A DNA stretch of 64,000 bases from an uncultured Clostridia bacterium (GTDB lineage Bacteria > Bacillota > Clostridia > Lachnospirales > CAG-274). Location of the stretch: the NCBI GenBank assembly GCA_947630475.1, contig CANRHR010000003.1, positions 1-64,000 on the forward strand. Reading direction: 5' to 3'. This document shows positions 1-8,275 of the stretch, piece after piece (within the stretch, counting starts at the first letter, position 1; each line of letters opens with the position of its first letter). The notes below the pieces were generated by a model, which was given only the letters and a program-made list of their open reading frames with translations, was not told where the DNA came from and made no database searches. Both the position numbers and the translations under genes were made by a program.

Positions 1-2
1 AT

Positions 3-110
3 CCCATTGTGATTGGCTTTGACCCAGCATTTCCCATGATTTTTTTAAAATGGTTTTTGCCATTTTTGGTGTTTTTTTATGTCAAACTTCGTGCAAAATA
101 ACATTAACTA
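3..110 (+). CDS. Possible C-terminal end of a gene entering from the left edge
   Basis: An open frame runs from base 3 to a TAA at 108-110. It encodes about 35 residues that end in a hydrophobic stretch (FLKWFLPFLVFFYVKLRAK), which could be the last membrane segment of an inner-membrane protein with a basic cytoplasmic tail. It is followed by palindromic repeat sequence, as gene ends in this window often are. The frame is short, so chance is not excluded, and I do not recognise a family. Confidence 0.3.
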
Positions 111-117
111 AATCATC

Positions 118-184
118 TTAGGCGGCGGGCATTTCGCTTTATATTCAATTGTCTTAAAGGCAGGGTCTTGCCTGCCGGTTAAAA
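118..184. repeat. REP-like palindromic repeat (GGTTAA-tail family)
   Basis: The hairpin AGGCAGG/CCTGCC at about 158-177 is followed by CCGGTTAAAAT, the tail shared with similar palindromes elsewhere in the window. GGCGGCGGGC lies just upstream. This looks like a degenerate copy of the dispersed family and may also terminate the gene to its left. Confidence 0.5.
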
Positions 185-195
185 TAATGATATAA
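168..195 (+). promoter_or_regulatory. Putative promoter of the tautomerase gene
   Basis: TTGCCT at 168-173 and TATAAT at 190-195 are separated by 16 bases. They lie about 45 bases upstream of the start codon at 239. The -35 box overlaps the repeat unit. Confidence 0.5.
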
Positions 196-238
196 TTTAC
201 TGTAATTACAAAAAAATATAAAAATAAGGAGTGAAATT

Positions 239-583
239 ATGCCATTTATAAATTCAAAGGTAAGTGTTAAATTGGATTCTGCAAAAAAAGAAGAGCTTAA
301 ATCAGCTCTTGGAAAGATAATTGAAACTATTCCCGGAAAAAGTGAAGCATGGCTTATGGTAGGCTTTGAGGATAACTACAGTCTTTATTTTAAAGGCAAC
401 AACTCAGCCGAATCGGCTTTTATTGATGTTAAACTGTTTGGCTCTGCCTCAAGAGAAACTTATAATAATCTTACCTCAAAAATATGCTCTTTGTTTAACG
501 AAAGTTTAAACATTCCTAAAGATAGGATCTATGTAACATATGAAGAAGTGGAAAACTGGGGATATAACGGTTCAAATTTCTAA
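239..583 (+). CDS. MIF/phenylpyruvate tautomerase family protein
   Basis: This is a 114-residue protein of the macrophage migration inhibitory factor family of trimeric tautomerases, about the family length. After removal of Met1 the N-terminus is the catalytic Pro (MPFINSKV). The C-terminal block DRIYVTYEEVENWGYNGSNF closely follows the MIF pattern D-R-V-Y-I-N-Y ... NxSxF. The start has a good site (AAGGAG). It is monocistronic, followed by a hairpin terminator. The family tautomerises phenylpyruvate or related keto acids; the bacterial substrate is not known from sequence. Confidence 0.85.
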   Translation: MPFINSKVSVKLDSAKKEELKSALGKIIETIPGKSEAWLMVGFEDNYSLYFKGNNSAESAFIDVKLFGSASRETYNNLTSKICSLFNESLNIPKDRIYVTYEEVENWGYNGSNF

Positions 584-591
584 AACATCAC

Positions 592-643
592 AAAAATATT
601 TGCAGAGCAAAAAATAAAAAAATCTTACTCTGCAAATATTTTT
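592..643. terminator. Bidirectional hairpin terminator
   Basis: AAAAATATTTGCAGAG (592-607) pairs perfectly with CTCTGCAAATATTTTT (628-643). With A/T tracts at both ends it can terminate the convergent tautomerase and ferredoxin genes. Confidence 0.85.
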
Positions 644-649
644 ATATGA

Positions 650-895
650 TTATTTTACCCTCGGAAGTACATTGCTTTTAAAAAATTCATTGGCATTTTC
701 GGGACTTACGCCAAAATATTCATCATCAATCTTGCAGGAAACATTTTCGCCGCAATGTCCTAAGCAAAATGTACCTCTCACTTCAATCTTATCATTAAGC
801 TTATTTTCCTCGATAGCCTGCTGAAAGGCATTAATAAGATTATAAGAGCCCCTTAGATGACAGGAACTGCCTATACAAATATGAATGGTTGTCAT
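650..895 (-). CDS. Thioredoxin-like [2Fe-2S] ferredoxin domain protein (NuoE/HydC-like)
   Basis: This 81-residue protein has Cys7, Cys12, Cys44 and Cys48 spaced C-x4-C ... C-x3-C, the ligand pattern of thioredoxin-fold [2Fe-2S] ferredoxins related to the 24-kDa NuoE subunit. The N-terminal helical extension of true NuoE is absent, so it is a stand-alone electron carrier. A strong AAAGGAGTG site sets the start. It sits divergently beside the hydrogenase-maturation operon, which suggests a role in hydrogenase electron transfer; that is inferred from position only. Confidence 0.8.
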   Translation of the reverse strand: MTTIHICIGSSCHLRGSYNLINAFQQAIEENKLNDKIEVRGTFCLGHCGENVSCKIDDEYFGVSPENANEFFKSNVLPRVK

Positions 896-1171
896 AAAAT
901 ATCACTCCTTTAAATACTTTTAAAAAGCTCGTTAATGCTTCTTTTATGTTTGATACTATGTATGAGTTGTATAAAACTATTAATAAATATAATTCATCAA
1001 TACTCTTTCATATTGTATATTATACGAAAAAAATCTGTTTTTTACAACATCTTTTGTTTATTTTTTAGATATAAGTGTAAAATAGGCAAAATGTCATTTG
1101 CAAAAATAATTAACTTTCAGATTATCAATAAAATTTTTTATGAATTATGAAATATAAATTTTTATATTATA

Positions 1172-1200
1172 TTTACAATTTAAAAATATTGCATTATAAT
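1172..1200 (+). promoter_or_regulatory. Putative promoter of the hyd maturation operon
   Basis: TTTACA (1172-1177), a 17-base spacer and TATAAT (1195-1200) precede a leader of about 120 bases. The 896-1325 gap otherwise holds no convincing gene. Confidence 0.55.
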
Positions 1201-1280
1201 AATTATAATTAAAAATATAATCTGAGTTTAAAGAGCCTTATCTGAAAACGAAGATAAAATTTTTTTATTTTTACAAAGTT

Positions 1281-1310
1281 GGGCGTCTTTTGACGCCCTT
1301 TTATTTTTTA
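1281..1310 (+). terminator. Intrinsic terminator inside the hyd operon leader
   Basis: GGGCGTC (1281-1287) and GACGCCC (1292-1298) form a 7-bp GC-rich stem with a TTTT loop, followed by TTTTATTTTTT. It ends immediately before the AAGGAGG site of the next gene, so it must be read through or disrupted for expression. A second small hairpin (TTATCT/AGATAA, about 1238-1257) lies upstream. The arrangement resembles an attenuator. Confidence 0.7.
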
Positions 1311-1325
1311 AGGAGGTAAATTACT

Positions 1326-1577
1326 GTGGAAAACCGAATAGCTTTAATAGGCATTATAGTTGAAAATTTAGAATCGTCAAATAAAATAAATAATGTACTG
1401 CATGAGTTTGGCAAATTTATAGTCGGAAGAATGGGAATGCCTTATCGTGAAAAAGGCATCTCGATTATAAGCGTAATAGTAGACGCACCAAATGACATAA
1501 TAAGCACAATGACGGGAAGACTCGGAAACATAGGCGGTGTCAGTGTAAATACTCAATATACAAAATACGGGAGGTAA
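1326..1577 (+). CDS. TM1266-type iron-only hydrogenase system regulator (ACT-like)
   Basis: An 83-residue protein starting at GTG, with an AAGGAGG site 7 bases upstream. The motifs MENRIALIGIIVE, FIVGRMGMPYREKGISII and TMTGRLGNIGGVSVNTQY are typical of the small ACT-fold proteins found beside FeFe-hydrogenase genes (TM1266 family). It is the first gene of the operon, 5 bases before hydG. The family is called a putative regulator from gene context; its ligand and DNA target are unknown. Confidence 0.85.
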   Translation: MENRIALIGIIVENLESSNKINNVLHEFGKFIVGRMGMPYREKGISIISVIVDAPNDIISTMTGRLGNIGGVSVNTQYTKYGR

Positions 1578-1582
1578 ATAAA

Positions 1583-3001
1583 ATGTATAATGTAAAATCC
1601 AAAAATGCCGAAGAATTTATTGATGATAACGAAATAAACGAAACATTGGATTATGCAAAAAAAAATAAAAGCAATAAGCCTCTTATAAATGAAATTATCG
1701 AAAAAGCAAAAGAATTAAAAGGCTTATCTCACAGAGATGCAGCCGTGCTCCTTGAATGTGATTTAGATGAGGAAAACGAAAAAATATTTTCTCTTGCAAA
1801 AGAGATTAAACAAAAATTTTACGGAAACAGAATAGTAATGTTTGCCCCTCTCTATCTTTCAAATTACTGCGTAAATGGCTGCACATACTGTCCATATCAC
1901 GCTAAAAACAAACATATATCGAGAAAAAAACTCACTCAGGAGGATATAAAAAAAGAGGTTATAGCTCTTCAGGATTTAGGGCATAAAAGGCTTGCCTTGG
2001 AAGCCGGGGAAGATCCTGTAAACAATCCAATAGAATATATACTTGAATGTATAAAAACCATATACTCAATTAAACATAAAAACGGCGCTATAAGAAGAGT
2101 AAACGTAAATATTGCCGCAACCACTGTTGAAAATTACAAAAAGCTTAAAGATGCCGGCATAGGCACTTATATTCTTTTTCAGGAAACTTACAATAAAAAA
2201 AGCTATGAAACTCTTCATCCTACAGGCCCTAAAAGTAACTACGCTTACCATACCGAAGCAATGGACAGGGCTATGCAGGGCGGTATAGATGATGTTGGCA
2301 TAGGTGTTTTGTTTGGTCTTAATATGTATAAATACGATTTTGTAGGCCTTTTAATGCACGCCGAACATCTTGAAGCAGCAATGGGCGTAGGTCCTCATAC
2401 AATAAGCGTGCCAAGGCTAAGACAGGCAGATGATATAGACCCTAATGAATTTAACAACGGCATAGACGACGATACATTTGCAAAAATAGTTGCCTGTCTT
2501 AGAATTGCCGTACCATATACGGGAATGATTATTTCAACAAGAGAAAGCGCCGAATGCAGAAAAAAAGTTTTAAATCTCGGCATATCTCAAATAAGCGGAG
2601 GATCACGCACAAGCGTAGGCGGCTATGCCCAGCCGGAATCCAAAGATGATAATTCAGCCCAATTTGATATAAGCGATAACAGAACATTGGACGAAGTTGT
2701 AAACTGGCTTATCGACCTTGGTTATATCCCAAGTTTCTGCACTGCCTGCTACAGAGAAGGCAGAACCGGCGACCGTTTTATGAGCCTTGTAAAATCAGGA
2801 CAGATAGCCAATTGCTGTCAGCCCAATGCAATTATGACATTAAAGGAATATCTTGAAGATTATGCACAAAACGACACAAAGCTAAAAGGAGAAGAGCTTA
2901 TAAAAAAAGAGCTTAATTCAATTCCAAATGAAAAAGTTAAAAAAATAGTTATAGATAATCTTAAAAACATAGAAAACGGCAAAAGAGATTTTAGGCTTTA
3001 A
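1583..3001 (+). CDS. hydG: [FeFe]-hydrogenase H-cluster radical SAM maturase HydG
   Basis: A 472-residue radical SAM enzyme that cleaves tyrosine to supply the CO and cyanide ligands of the H-cluster. The N-terminal motif NYCVNGCTYCPYH carries Cys96, Cys100 and Cys103 (C-x3-C-x2-C, SAM cluster). The C-terminal segment CTACYREGRTGDRF ... NCC gives the C-x2-C ... C site for the auxiliary cluster that distinguishes HydG from ThiH. Length fits the family. It starts at ATG after GGGAGG and is followed by hydF. No hydE or hydrogenase gene lies in the window, so the third maturase must be elsewhere. Confidence 0.95.
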   Translation: MYNVKSKNAEEFIDDNEINETLDYAKKNKSNKPLINEIIEKAKELKGLSHRDAAVLLECDLDEENEKIFSLAKEIKQKFYGNRIVMFAPLYLSNYCVNGCTYCPYHAKNKHISRKKLTQEDIKKEVIALQDLGHKRLALEAGEDPVNNPIEYILECIKTIYSIKHKNGAIRRVNVNIAATTVENYKKLKDAGIGTYILFQETYNKKSYETLHPTGPKSNYAYHTEAMDRAMQGGIDDVGIGVLFGLNMYKYDFVGLLMHAEHLEAAMGVGPHTISVPRLRQADDIDPNEFNNGIDDDTFAKIVACLRIAVPYTGMIISTRESAECRKKVLNLGISQISGGSRTSVGGYAQPESKDDNSAQFDISDNRTLDEVVNWLIDLGYIPSFCTACYREGRTGDRFMSLVKSGQIANCCQPNAIMTLKEYLEDYAQNDTKLKGEELIKKELNSIPNEKVKKIVIDNLKNIENGKRDFRL

Positions 3002-3062
3002 TCCAGTATCACGGTAATCCTTTATATACATTTAAACTTTAACATTTACGGAGGTGATTTAA

Positions 3063-4265
3063 ATGAGCTTAAATTCCACACCAACGTCAGATAGGATTCA
3101 TATCGGTATTTTCGGAAAAAGAAATGCCGGCAAATCAAGCGTAATAAATGCTTTAACAAATCAAAAAACCGCAATAGTTTCTCATATTTTAGGCACAACA
3201 ACAGATCCTGTATATAAATCTATGGAACTTCTGCCATTGGGTCCTGTTGTTATTATCGATACTCCTGGTCTTGATGATACCGGAGAGCTTGGTATACTTC
3301 GTGTAAACAGAGCAAACATGGTTTTAAACAAAACGGATATAGCATTGGTAGTTGCCGATGCTGCGTCGGGCATTACCAAATATGAACAAGAAATTATCTC
3401 TAAAATTTCAGAAAAAAATATTCCCTACATCATCGCTTTTAACAAATCTGATTTAATAAAAAACGAAAAAAAACAAACTGAAAAAAATGAAATATACATC
3501 AGCGCTTTAACGGGAGAAGGCATAAACGAACTTAAAGAAAAAATTGCCGCTTTTGCTCCTGCCGATAATATAAAACACAGGATAGTCGGAGATCTTTTAG
3601 AACCTATGGATTTTGCTGTTTTAGTTGTTCCCATCGATTCCGCCGCACCAAAAGGCAGGCTTATTCTTCCTCAGCAGCAGACAATAAGAGATATACTTGA
3701 AGCAGGAGCTGTTTCCATAGTCTGTCGTGAAAGCGAGCTTAGGCAAACATTAAACAGCCTCGGCAAAAAACCAAAGATTGTAATATGCGACAGCCAAGTA
3801 TTTTCATCTGTTTCAAAAGATACTCCCGAGGATATATTCTTAACAAGCTTTTCAATACTTTTCGCAAGATACAAAGGAAATATAAATGATTTGATAAAAG
3901 GCGCAAAAACCATAAATGAGCTTAATGACGGAGATAAAATCTTAATTTCTGAAGGCTGTACACATCACAGACAGTGTGACGACATAGGAACGGTTAAAAT
4001 ACCAAGATGGATAAAACAGTATACAGGAAAAGACATTATATTCGACACTTCAAGCGGAGGTGAATTTCCCGATAATTTGACAGCATACAAACTTATAGTG
4101 CATTGCGGAGGCTGTATGCTGAATGAAAAAGAAATGAAGCATAGAATAAAAAAAGCAAAGGAGCTTAAAATTCCTATTGTAAACTATGGAATACTTATAG
4201 CTTATATAAACGGAATATTAAAGCGGAGCCTGGAATGTTTCCCGGATTTGAAAGAATTATTGTAA
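3063..4265 (+). CDS. hydF: [FeFe]-hydrogenase maturation GTPase HydF
   Basis: A 400-residue scaffold GTPase on which the two-iron precursor of the H-cluster is assembled. The G domain shows GKRNAGKSS (residues 18-26, Walker A), the G2-region ILGTTTDPV, DTPGLDD and NKSD. The C-terminal cluster-binding domain has CTHHRQC and HCGGC, the expected Fe-S ligands. It starts after GGAGGTG, 61 bases behind hydG in the same transcript. A REP-like palindrome follows the stop codon. Confidence 0.95.
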   Translation: MSLNSTPTSDRIHIGIFGKRNAGKSSVINALTNQKTAIVSHILGTTTDPVYKSMELLPLGPVVIIDTPGLDDTGELGILRVNRANMVLNKTDIALVVADAASGITKYEQEIISKISEKNIPYIIAFNKSDLIKNEKKQTEKNEIYISALTGEGINELKEKIAAFAPADNIKHRIVGDLLEPMDFAVLVVPIDSAAPKGRLILPQQQTIRDILEAGAVSIVCRESELRQTLNSLGKKPKIVICDSQVFSSVSKDTPEDIFLTSFSILFARYKGNINDLIKGAKTINELNDGDKILISEGCTHHRQCDDIGTVKIPRWIKQYTGKDIIFDTSSGGEFPDNLTAYKLIVHCGGCMLNEKEMKHRIKKAKELKIPIVNYGILIAYINGILKRSLECFPDLKELL

Positions 4266-4278
4266 TTTATGTTTTTTT

Positions 4279-4346
4279 AAATGCAGTAAGTACCCGCCTT
4301 CTAGGAGATGGGTACTTACTTGTTGATTAAATTACAGTGACTGCAT
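4279..4346. repeat. REP-like palindrome nested in a terminator-like hairpin
   Basis: Inner arms AGTAAGTACCC and GGGTACTTACT flank a short loop and are followed by TGTTGATTAAATT, the family tail. Outer arms AAATGCAGT (4279-4287) and ACTGCATTT (4338-4346) also pair and end in a T-run. It reads as a hydF terminator into whose stem a palindromic repeat has inserted. Confidence 0.6.
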
Positions 4347-4378
4347 TTTTTATAATATTACAAAAATACAAAACAACA

Positions 4379-4948
4379 TTATTTTTTCATAAGCTCTGCA
4401 CCGCTTTGCCAAGCCTGACCAATTTTATCCCCTACGGCATAGTAGCCGTTAGACATCTGATCGAAAATAAATGCATTCAGCTTTCCTGCATCAATTTCTC
4501 CTTTTTCGTCCAACACTTCCTCGCTTGCCAAAACATTTACTATGCGTCCAAGTATTCTAAGACCATAAGGCTCATCTTCAATTTTTTCAACTGTACACTC
4601 TAAAGTTACAGGATATTCCTCAATAATAGGTGCATCAACACGACTGCTTTTAACTGCGTGAAGTCCGGTTCGCTCAAATTTATCAGCCATTTTATTTGAG
4701 GTTGCAATACCAAAAAAGTCCGATTCCTTTAATGTATCCGTTCCGGGAATTGCCAAAGTAAATGCACCTTTCTTGCGTATATTGGCAACAGTCTTGTGGT
4801 TGGATTCAAGATTCAGCGCCACCATATTTTCGGCGCAAATTCCGCCCCATGCCATCATCATTACATCTACCGTATCATTTTCGTTATAAGTAGCAATCAT
4901 ATAAGTTGGCATTGGAAACAGATACGGTTTTACTCCAAAATCTTTCAT
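4379..4948 (-). CDS. Flavin reductase-like FMN-binding protein
   Basis: A 189-residue protein of the flavin reductase-like split-barrel family. Characteristic features are the N-terminal YLFPMPTYMIATYNE, a MMAWGGICAENMVALNL segment, and FTLAIPGTDTLKESDFFGIATS, where flavin and phosphate contacts lie. Such proteins act as FMN-binding flavoredoxins or NAD(P)H:flavin oxidoreductases in anaerobes. It starts at ATG after AAGGAG and stands alone. The specific substrate cannot be read from sequence. Confidence 0.8.
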   Translation of the reverse strand: MKDFGVKPYLFPMPTYMIATYNENDTVDVMMMAWGGICAENMVALNLESNHKTVANIRKKGAFTLAIPGTDTLKESDFFGIATSNKMADKFERTGLHAVKSSRVDAPIIEEYPVTLECTVEKIEDEPYGLRILGRIVNVLASEEVLDEKGEIDAGKLNAFIFDQMSNGYYAVGDKIGQAWQSGAELMKK

Positions 4949-5236
4949 AGTTTTATCTCCTTCTTAAATAAAATTATTTTATAAAAGCGCCAAGGTTTAT
5001 ATACCTCAATTGCCTTTATATTTTATATCATTCAAACTATAAACAAAATTTTCCACAATCACCATTATTAAAACAATAATTCTGTTATTATAAATAACAA
5101 AGGTGCTAATATCTTTATTTTATACAAAAATTATACTTTAATACTCTCCTGAAAAAATACCTAAACGGATTATAAGCCTGATAATTCACGCTAAAATAAT
5201 ACAATTTATAATTTTTTAAAAAAATATATCCTTTAC

Positions 5237-6427
5237 TTATGTATTTATTATAATTGATGATGAAATTGAATCCCAATCAACATAAAATCCCAACTGAGCA
5301 GCAATATCACGAAGTTTAAAATAATTATTGCCTCCTATGTTATATGTGATAAAATTTATATTTTGTCCGTCTATAGAAATTTCTGCATTTGAAGCTGATA
5401 CATTTTGCAAATCTTCTGCAGGTGACATCTCACCGCCCACAACATTATAATTTATACCTTTTTTTATTGTTATAAGGTTTTGAGCTGAATCCCAGCTTAC
5501 ATCAAAGCGACTATTTGTACCATTTAATATATACGCAATATCACGAAGTTTAAAATAATTGCTGCCATTTATATTATACATACTAAAGTTAATCTGTTCT
5601 CCATTAACAATAAGATTTGCTGATATCGGATAAGCCAAACAATTATTTTTTATATCTAAATAATACAGTCTTTTATATTCTTTATCAGTATAATATAATT
5701 TATTATCTACTATATTTAAAAACGAGCAATCGCTATATTTATCATCTTTACAAAAATCATGATAATTATAGTTATTTAACCCTAAATAATCGTAAATATC
5801 AATGTCACCATATTTTGCCCAATCCGCAATAACTTCAGAATTATCTCCATTTAAATCAGATTTAATTAATCTTTCTTCTATCAACATCATATCATAATTA
5901 ATAAATTTGCATTGAAAATAATATAATTTATTGTTTTCAACAATAACATCTCCAAAAGCACGTGCACTTGTATTATCAGCCACTAAACGATTATCGCTGC
6001 CATCCAATTTGCAATAATAAAAATCTACTGGGCCACCTTCACCCAAAATTTCATATGTATAATATATGCAATCGTCATAAGCTCCAAGTATACGAGCAGT
6101 TGTATCCCATATTTTAGTTATTTCTCCATTTCTTATATTTATAACAGAAAAGCTTTCATTATTAACATTAAAATATAAATAACCATCTTTTGCTAGTACG
6201 AGATCAAAATAATCTTCATTTCCTTGTAGTATTATTTTTTTATTATTCATATTCATATCAGTATAAAATACTGTATTGCCATTATCTTCAACACAATAAA
6301 TATATTCTCCATCTGTTGCTTCAATTAAATAATTATTATCAGATGCCAAAATAGTAAGATCATAAAATATAAAACTTCCGGAAAGTATTATAATAATTAA
6401 AGCTAAACTTAAAAATTTTTTTGTCAT
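5237..6427 (-). CDS. Secreted protein with propeller-like (DUF5050-like) domain and two stalk domains
   Basis: A 396-residue exported protein. An N-terminal signal segment (FLSLALIIIILSGSFIFY) is followed by about 250 residues rich in repeated Tyr/Asp motifs such as EYIYCVED and KLYYFQ, typical of beta-propeller or DUF5050 regions. Two copper-amine-oxidase-like stalk repeats (YFKLRDIAYIL and YFKLRDIAAQL) occupy roughly the last 115 residues. ATG at 6427 is chosen because AAGGAG lies 8 bases upstream; an earlier GTG is too close. It is probably surface-anchored; its ligand is unknown. Confidence 0.75.
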   Translation of the reverse strand: MTKKFLSLALIIIILSGSFIFYDLTILASDNNYLIEATDGEYIYCVEDNGNTVFYTDMNMNNKKIILQGNEDYFDLVLAKDGYLYFNVNNESFSVINIRNGEITKIWDTTARILGAYDDCIYYTYEILGEGGPVDFYYCKLDGSDNRLVADNTSARAFGDVIVENNKLYYFQCKFINYDMMLIEERLIKSDLNGDNSEVIADWAKYGDIDIYDYLGLNNYNYHDFCKDDKYSDCSFLNIVDNKLYYTDKEYKRLYYLDIKNNCLAYPISANLIVNGEQINFSMYNINGSNYFKLRDIAYILNGTNSRFDVSWDSAQNLITIKKGINYNVVGGEMSPAEDLQNVSASNAEISIDGQNINFITYNIGGNNYFKLRDIAAQLGFYVDWDSISSSIIINT

Positions 6428-6636
6428 AAAAATCACTCCTTAATAACAATTTTATAAATTTACAGTTTTTCATTTAAGTAAAAAATATCTGTTAATTTTA
6501 TAAAATCACCAGTTTTTTAATAAATAATAACCTTTTAAAACAACTTTTTCAACAATTTCTGATAAAATGCAGTTTTTTTATGATAAAATGTATTAATGAA
6601 ATAATTTTATTTATTATTTATTTTTTTTGATAGATA

Positions 6637-6680
6637 AAAAAGGAGATAAACACAAAAGCTTAAATGTATATCTCCTTTTT
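6637..6680. terminator. Hairpin terminator after the GH28 gene
   Basis: AAAAGGAGATA and TATCTCCTTTTT pair across an 18-21 base loop, with T/A tracts on both sides. It ends the minus-strand pectinase transcript at 6697. The rest of the 6428-6696 gap is AT-rich with no gene seen. Confidence 0.7.
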
Positions 6681-6696
6681 GTAGCTTAAATTAACA

Positions 6697-8046
6697 TTAT
6701 TTATCCAAAATAATATTAACATTTTCCTGCTTAATATTTTCCGCTTTATCAATTTTCACAGGCTTAGAGGAATTTATTGTTACGTTTTTAAATTCTATAT
6801 CATGAACAGGCATTTCCGAAAGACCTGAAATAGAAATTCCCGTCTCTGCATGCATGCAGTTAATATTGCTTATATAAATATTTTTAAATTCCGGAATTTC
6901 TTCTTTTTTGACTTCCTGACCTTCTTTTGTATCCATATCATAACCCATTGTAAAAATTACTGCCTCTTTAGGAATATCTGTCATATTTATATTATCGACA
7001 TATACATCTTCAACAACGCCGCCTCTGCCAAGACAGCTTTTAAAACGAAGCCCTGTATCGGTTCCTATAAAGCTGCAGTCGCTGATTTTAATATTTTTAA
7101 CTCCGCCTGACATCTCGCTGCCAATAACAAAGCCGCCATGACCATGATAAACGGTACAATTTTTAAATACAACGTATTCACAAGGCTTGCCAAGTTTGCG
7201 TCCGTCTTCGTTTTTACCAGATTTAATACATAAAGCATCATCGCCAACATCAAAAAATGAATCTGAAACCTCTACATATTTACATGAATCAACATCCAAG
7301 CCATCTCCGTTTTGAGAATACCAAGGATTTCTTACAGATATATTTTTGATTGTAAGATGCTCACAAAGCCAAGGATGGATACACCAAGCCGGAGAGTTTT
7401 GGAAAGTAGGTCCGTCTATTAATATATTTTTACAATTTGTAAAATTAATTAATACAGGACGAAGAAAATCCTGATATTTTAAACATTCACTTTCATTCTT
7501 AAGCTTTTCAGGGTTTGGTATAAGATTTAAATGACCCTGCATTGCGCTCTCAGACGGCCACCACATATCTTCCTTACCCTCTAATATTACGCCGCCTTTT
7601 TTTGTTAATTCACCCCACATTTTTTCGGTAAGCTTAAATTTCTTTACAGGTCTCCAAGCTCCTCCATTGCCGTCAATAATACCTTTTCCTGTTATTGCAA
7701 CATTTTCGGCTTCCTTTGTATATATCGGAGAAATACAGCGATATGTAAAAAATCCTTCAAAGTTTGTATTTATAAGAGGATAATCCTCAAATTTTGGGCT
7801 GAAAATCAAAACAGCTCCGTCATCAAGGTGAAGATTTACATTGCTCTTAAGCTGAATAGGGCCTGAATAATAAATTCCCCTAGGTATTATAACTCTTCCT
7901 CCGCCTTCTGCGCTGCATTTGTCTATAACAGATTGTATAACTGTCTTATTATCAAATCTGCCGTCTCCAACAGCTCCAAACTCCGTTATTATATAGCTTA
8001 CATCTTTAAAAACAGGAACATTAATTTTAAAATCAAACCTATCCAT
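6697..8046 (-). CDS. Glycoside hydrolase family 28 (polygalacturonase-type)
   Basis: A 449-residue right-handed beta-helix enzyme. The N-terminal FGAVGDGRFDNK is the pectate-lyase-3/GH28 entry motif. Catalytic acids are visible in NGDGLDVDS and VGDDALCIKSG, and HGHGGFVIGSE supplies the conserved His. There is no signal peptide, so it probably acts in the cytoplasm on imported oligogalacturonides, as many short intracellular GH28 enzymes do. It starts at ATG after GGAGG. No sugar-acid transporter lies nearby, so the pathway context is missing. Confidence 0.9.
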   Translation of the reverse strand: MDRFDFKINVPVFKDVSYIITEFGAVGDGRFDNKTVIQSVIDKCSAEGGGRVIIPRGIYYSGPIQLKSNVNLHLDDGAVLIFSPKFEDYPLINTNFEGFFTYRCISPIYTKEAENVAITGKGIIDGNGGAWRPVKKFKLTEKMWGELTKKGGVILEGKEDMWWPSESAMQGHLNLIPNPEKLKNESECLKYQDFLRPVLINFTNCKNILIDGPTFQNSPAWCIHPWLCEHLTIKNISVRNPWYSQNGDGLDVDSCKYVEVSDSFFDVGDDALCIKSGKNEDGRKLGKPCEYVVFKNCTVYHGHGGFVIGSEMSGGVKNIKISDCSFIGTDTGLRFKSCLGRGGVVEDVYVDNINMTDIPKEAVIFTMGYDMDTKEGQEVKKEEIPEFKNIYISNINCMHAETGISISGLSEMPVHDIEFKNVTINSSKPVKIDKAENIKQENVNIILDK

Positions 8047-8083
8047 AATTTTACCTCCAAAAATATTATTTGCAAAAATTTAA

Positions 8084-8264
8084 AATACCCCCAAATAACG
8101 ATGGTATTACAAACTGTCAATAACCCCTTTTACGAACCTTTTTACTTAAATTGTCAATAATATTCGTACCCTATTATTATTTTGCTGCGGATATTTAAAG
8201 ACATAAATCAGCTTTTTTATTATTTTTTCGACAGTTTGAAATACCCTCGCATAACGAGGGTATT
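8084..8264. mobile_element. Putative MITE-like element with 35-bp imperfect terminal inverted repeats
   Basis: The left end (8084-8118) starts AATACCC and finishes GGTATTACAAACTGTC. The right end (8230-8264) is its inverted counterpart, starting GACAGTTTGAAATACCC. About 26 of 35 positions match, and each arm also contains its own AATACC/GGTATT hairpin. The 111-base interior is AT-rich and non-coding. It fills the gap between the GH28 gene and fba. The right hairpin (AATACCCTCG/CGAGGGTATT) probably also terminates fba. I see no clear target duplication. Confidence 0.5.
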
Positions 8265-8275
8265 CAATAATAAAA

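Noticed and set aside
1..37. Possible minus-strand gene start (MGNAGSKPITMG)
   Set aside because: No ribosome binding site upstream and only a dozen codons visible; the plus-strand frame is at least as likely.
935..1150. 71-residue open frame on the plus strand
   Set aside because: No ribosome site, very hydrophobic AT-rich composition, and overlap with the ferredoxin promoter region; likely chance.
4337..4603. 88-residue frame antisense to the flavin reductase gene
   Set aside because: Lies over a well-supported gene and begins within repeat sequence; no ribosome site.
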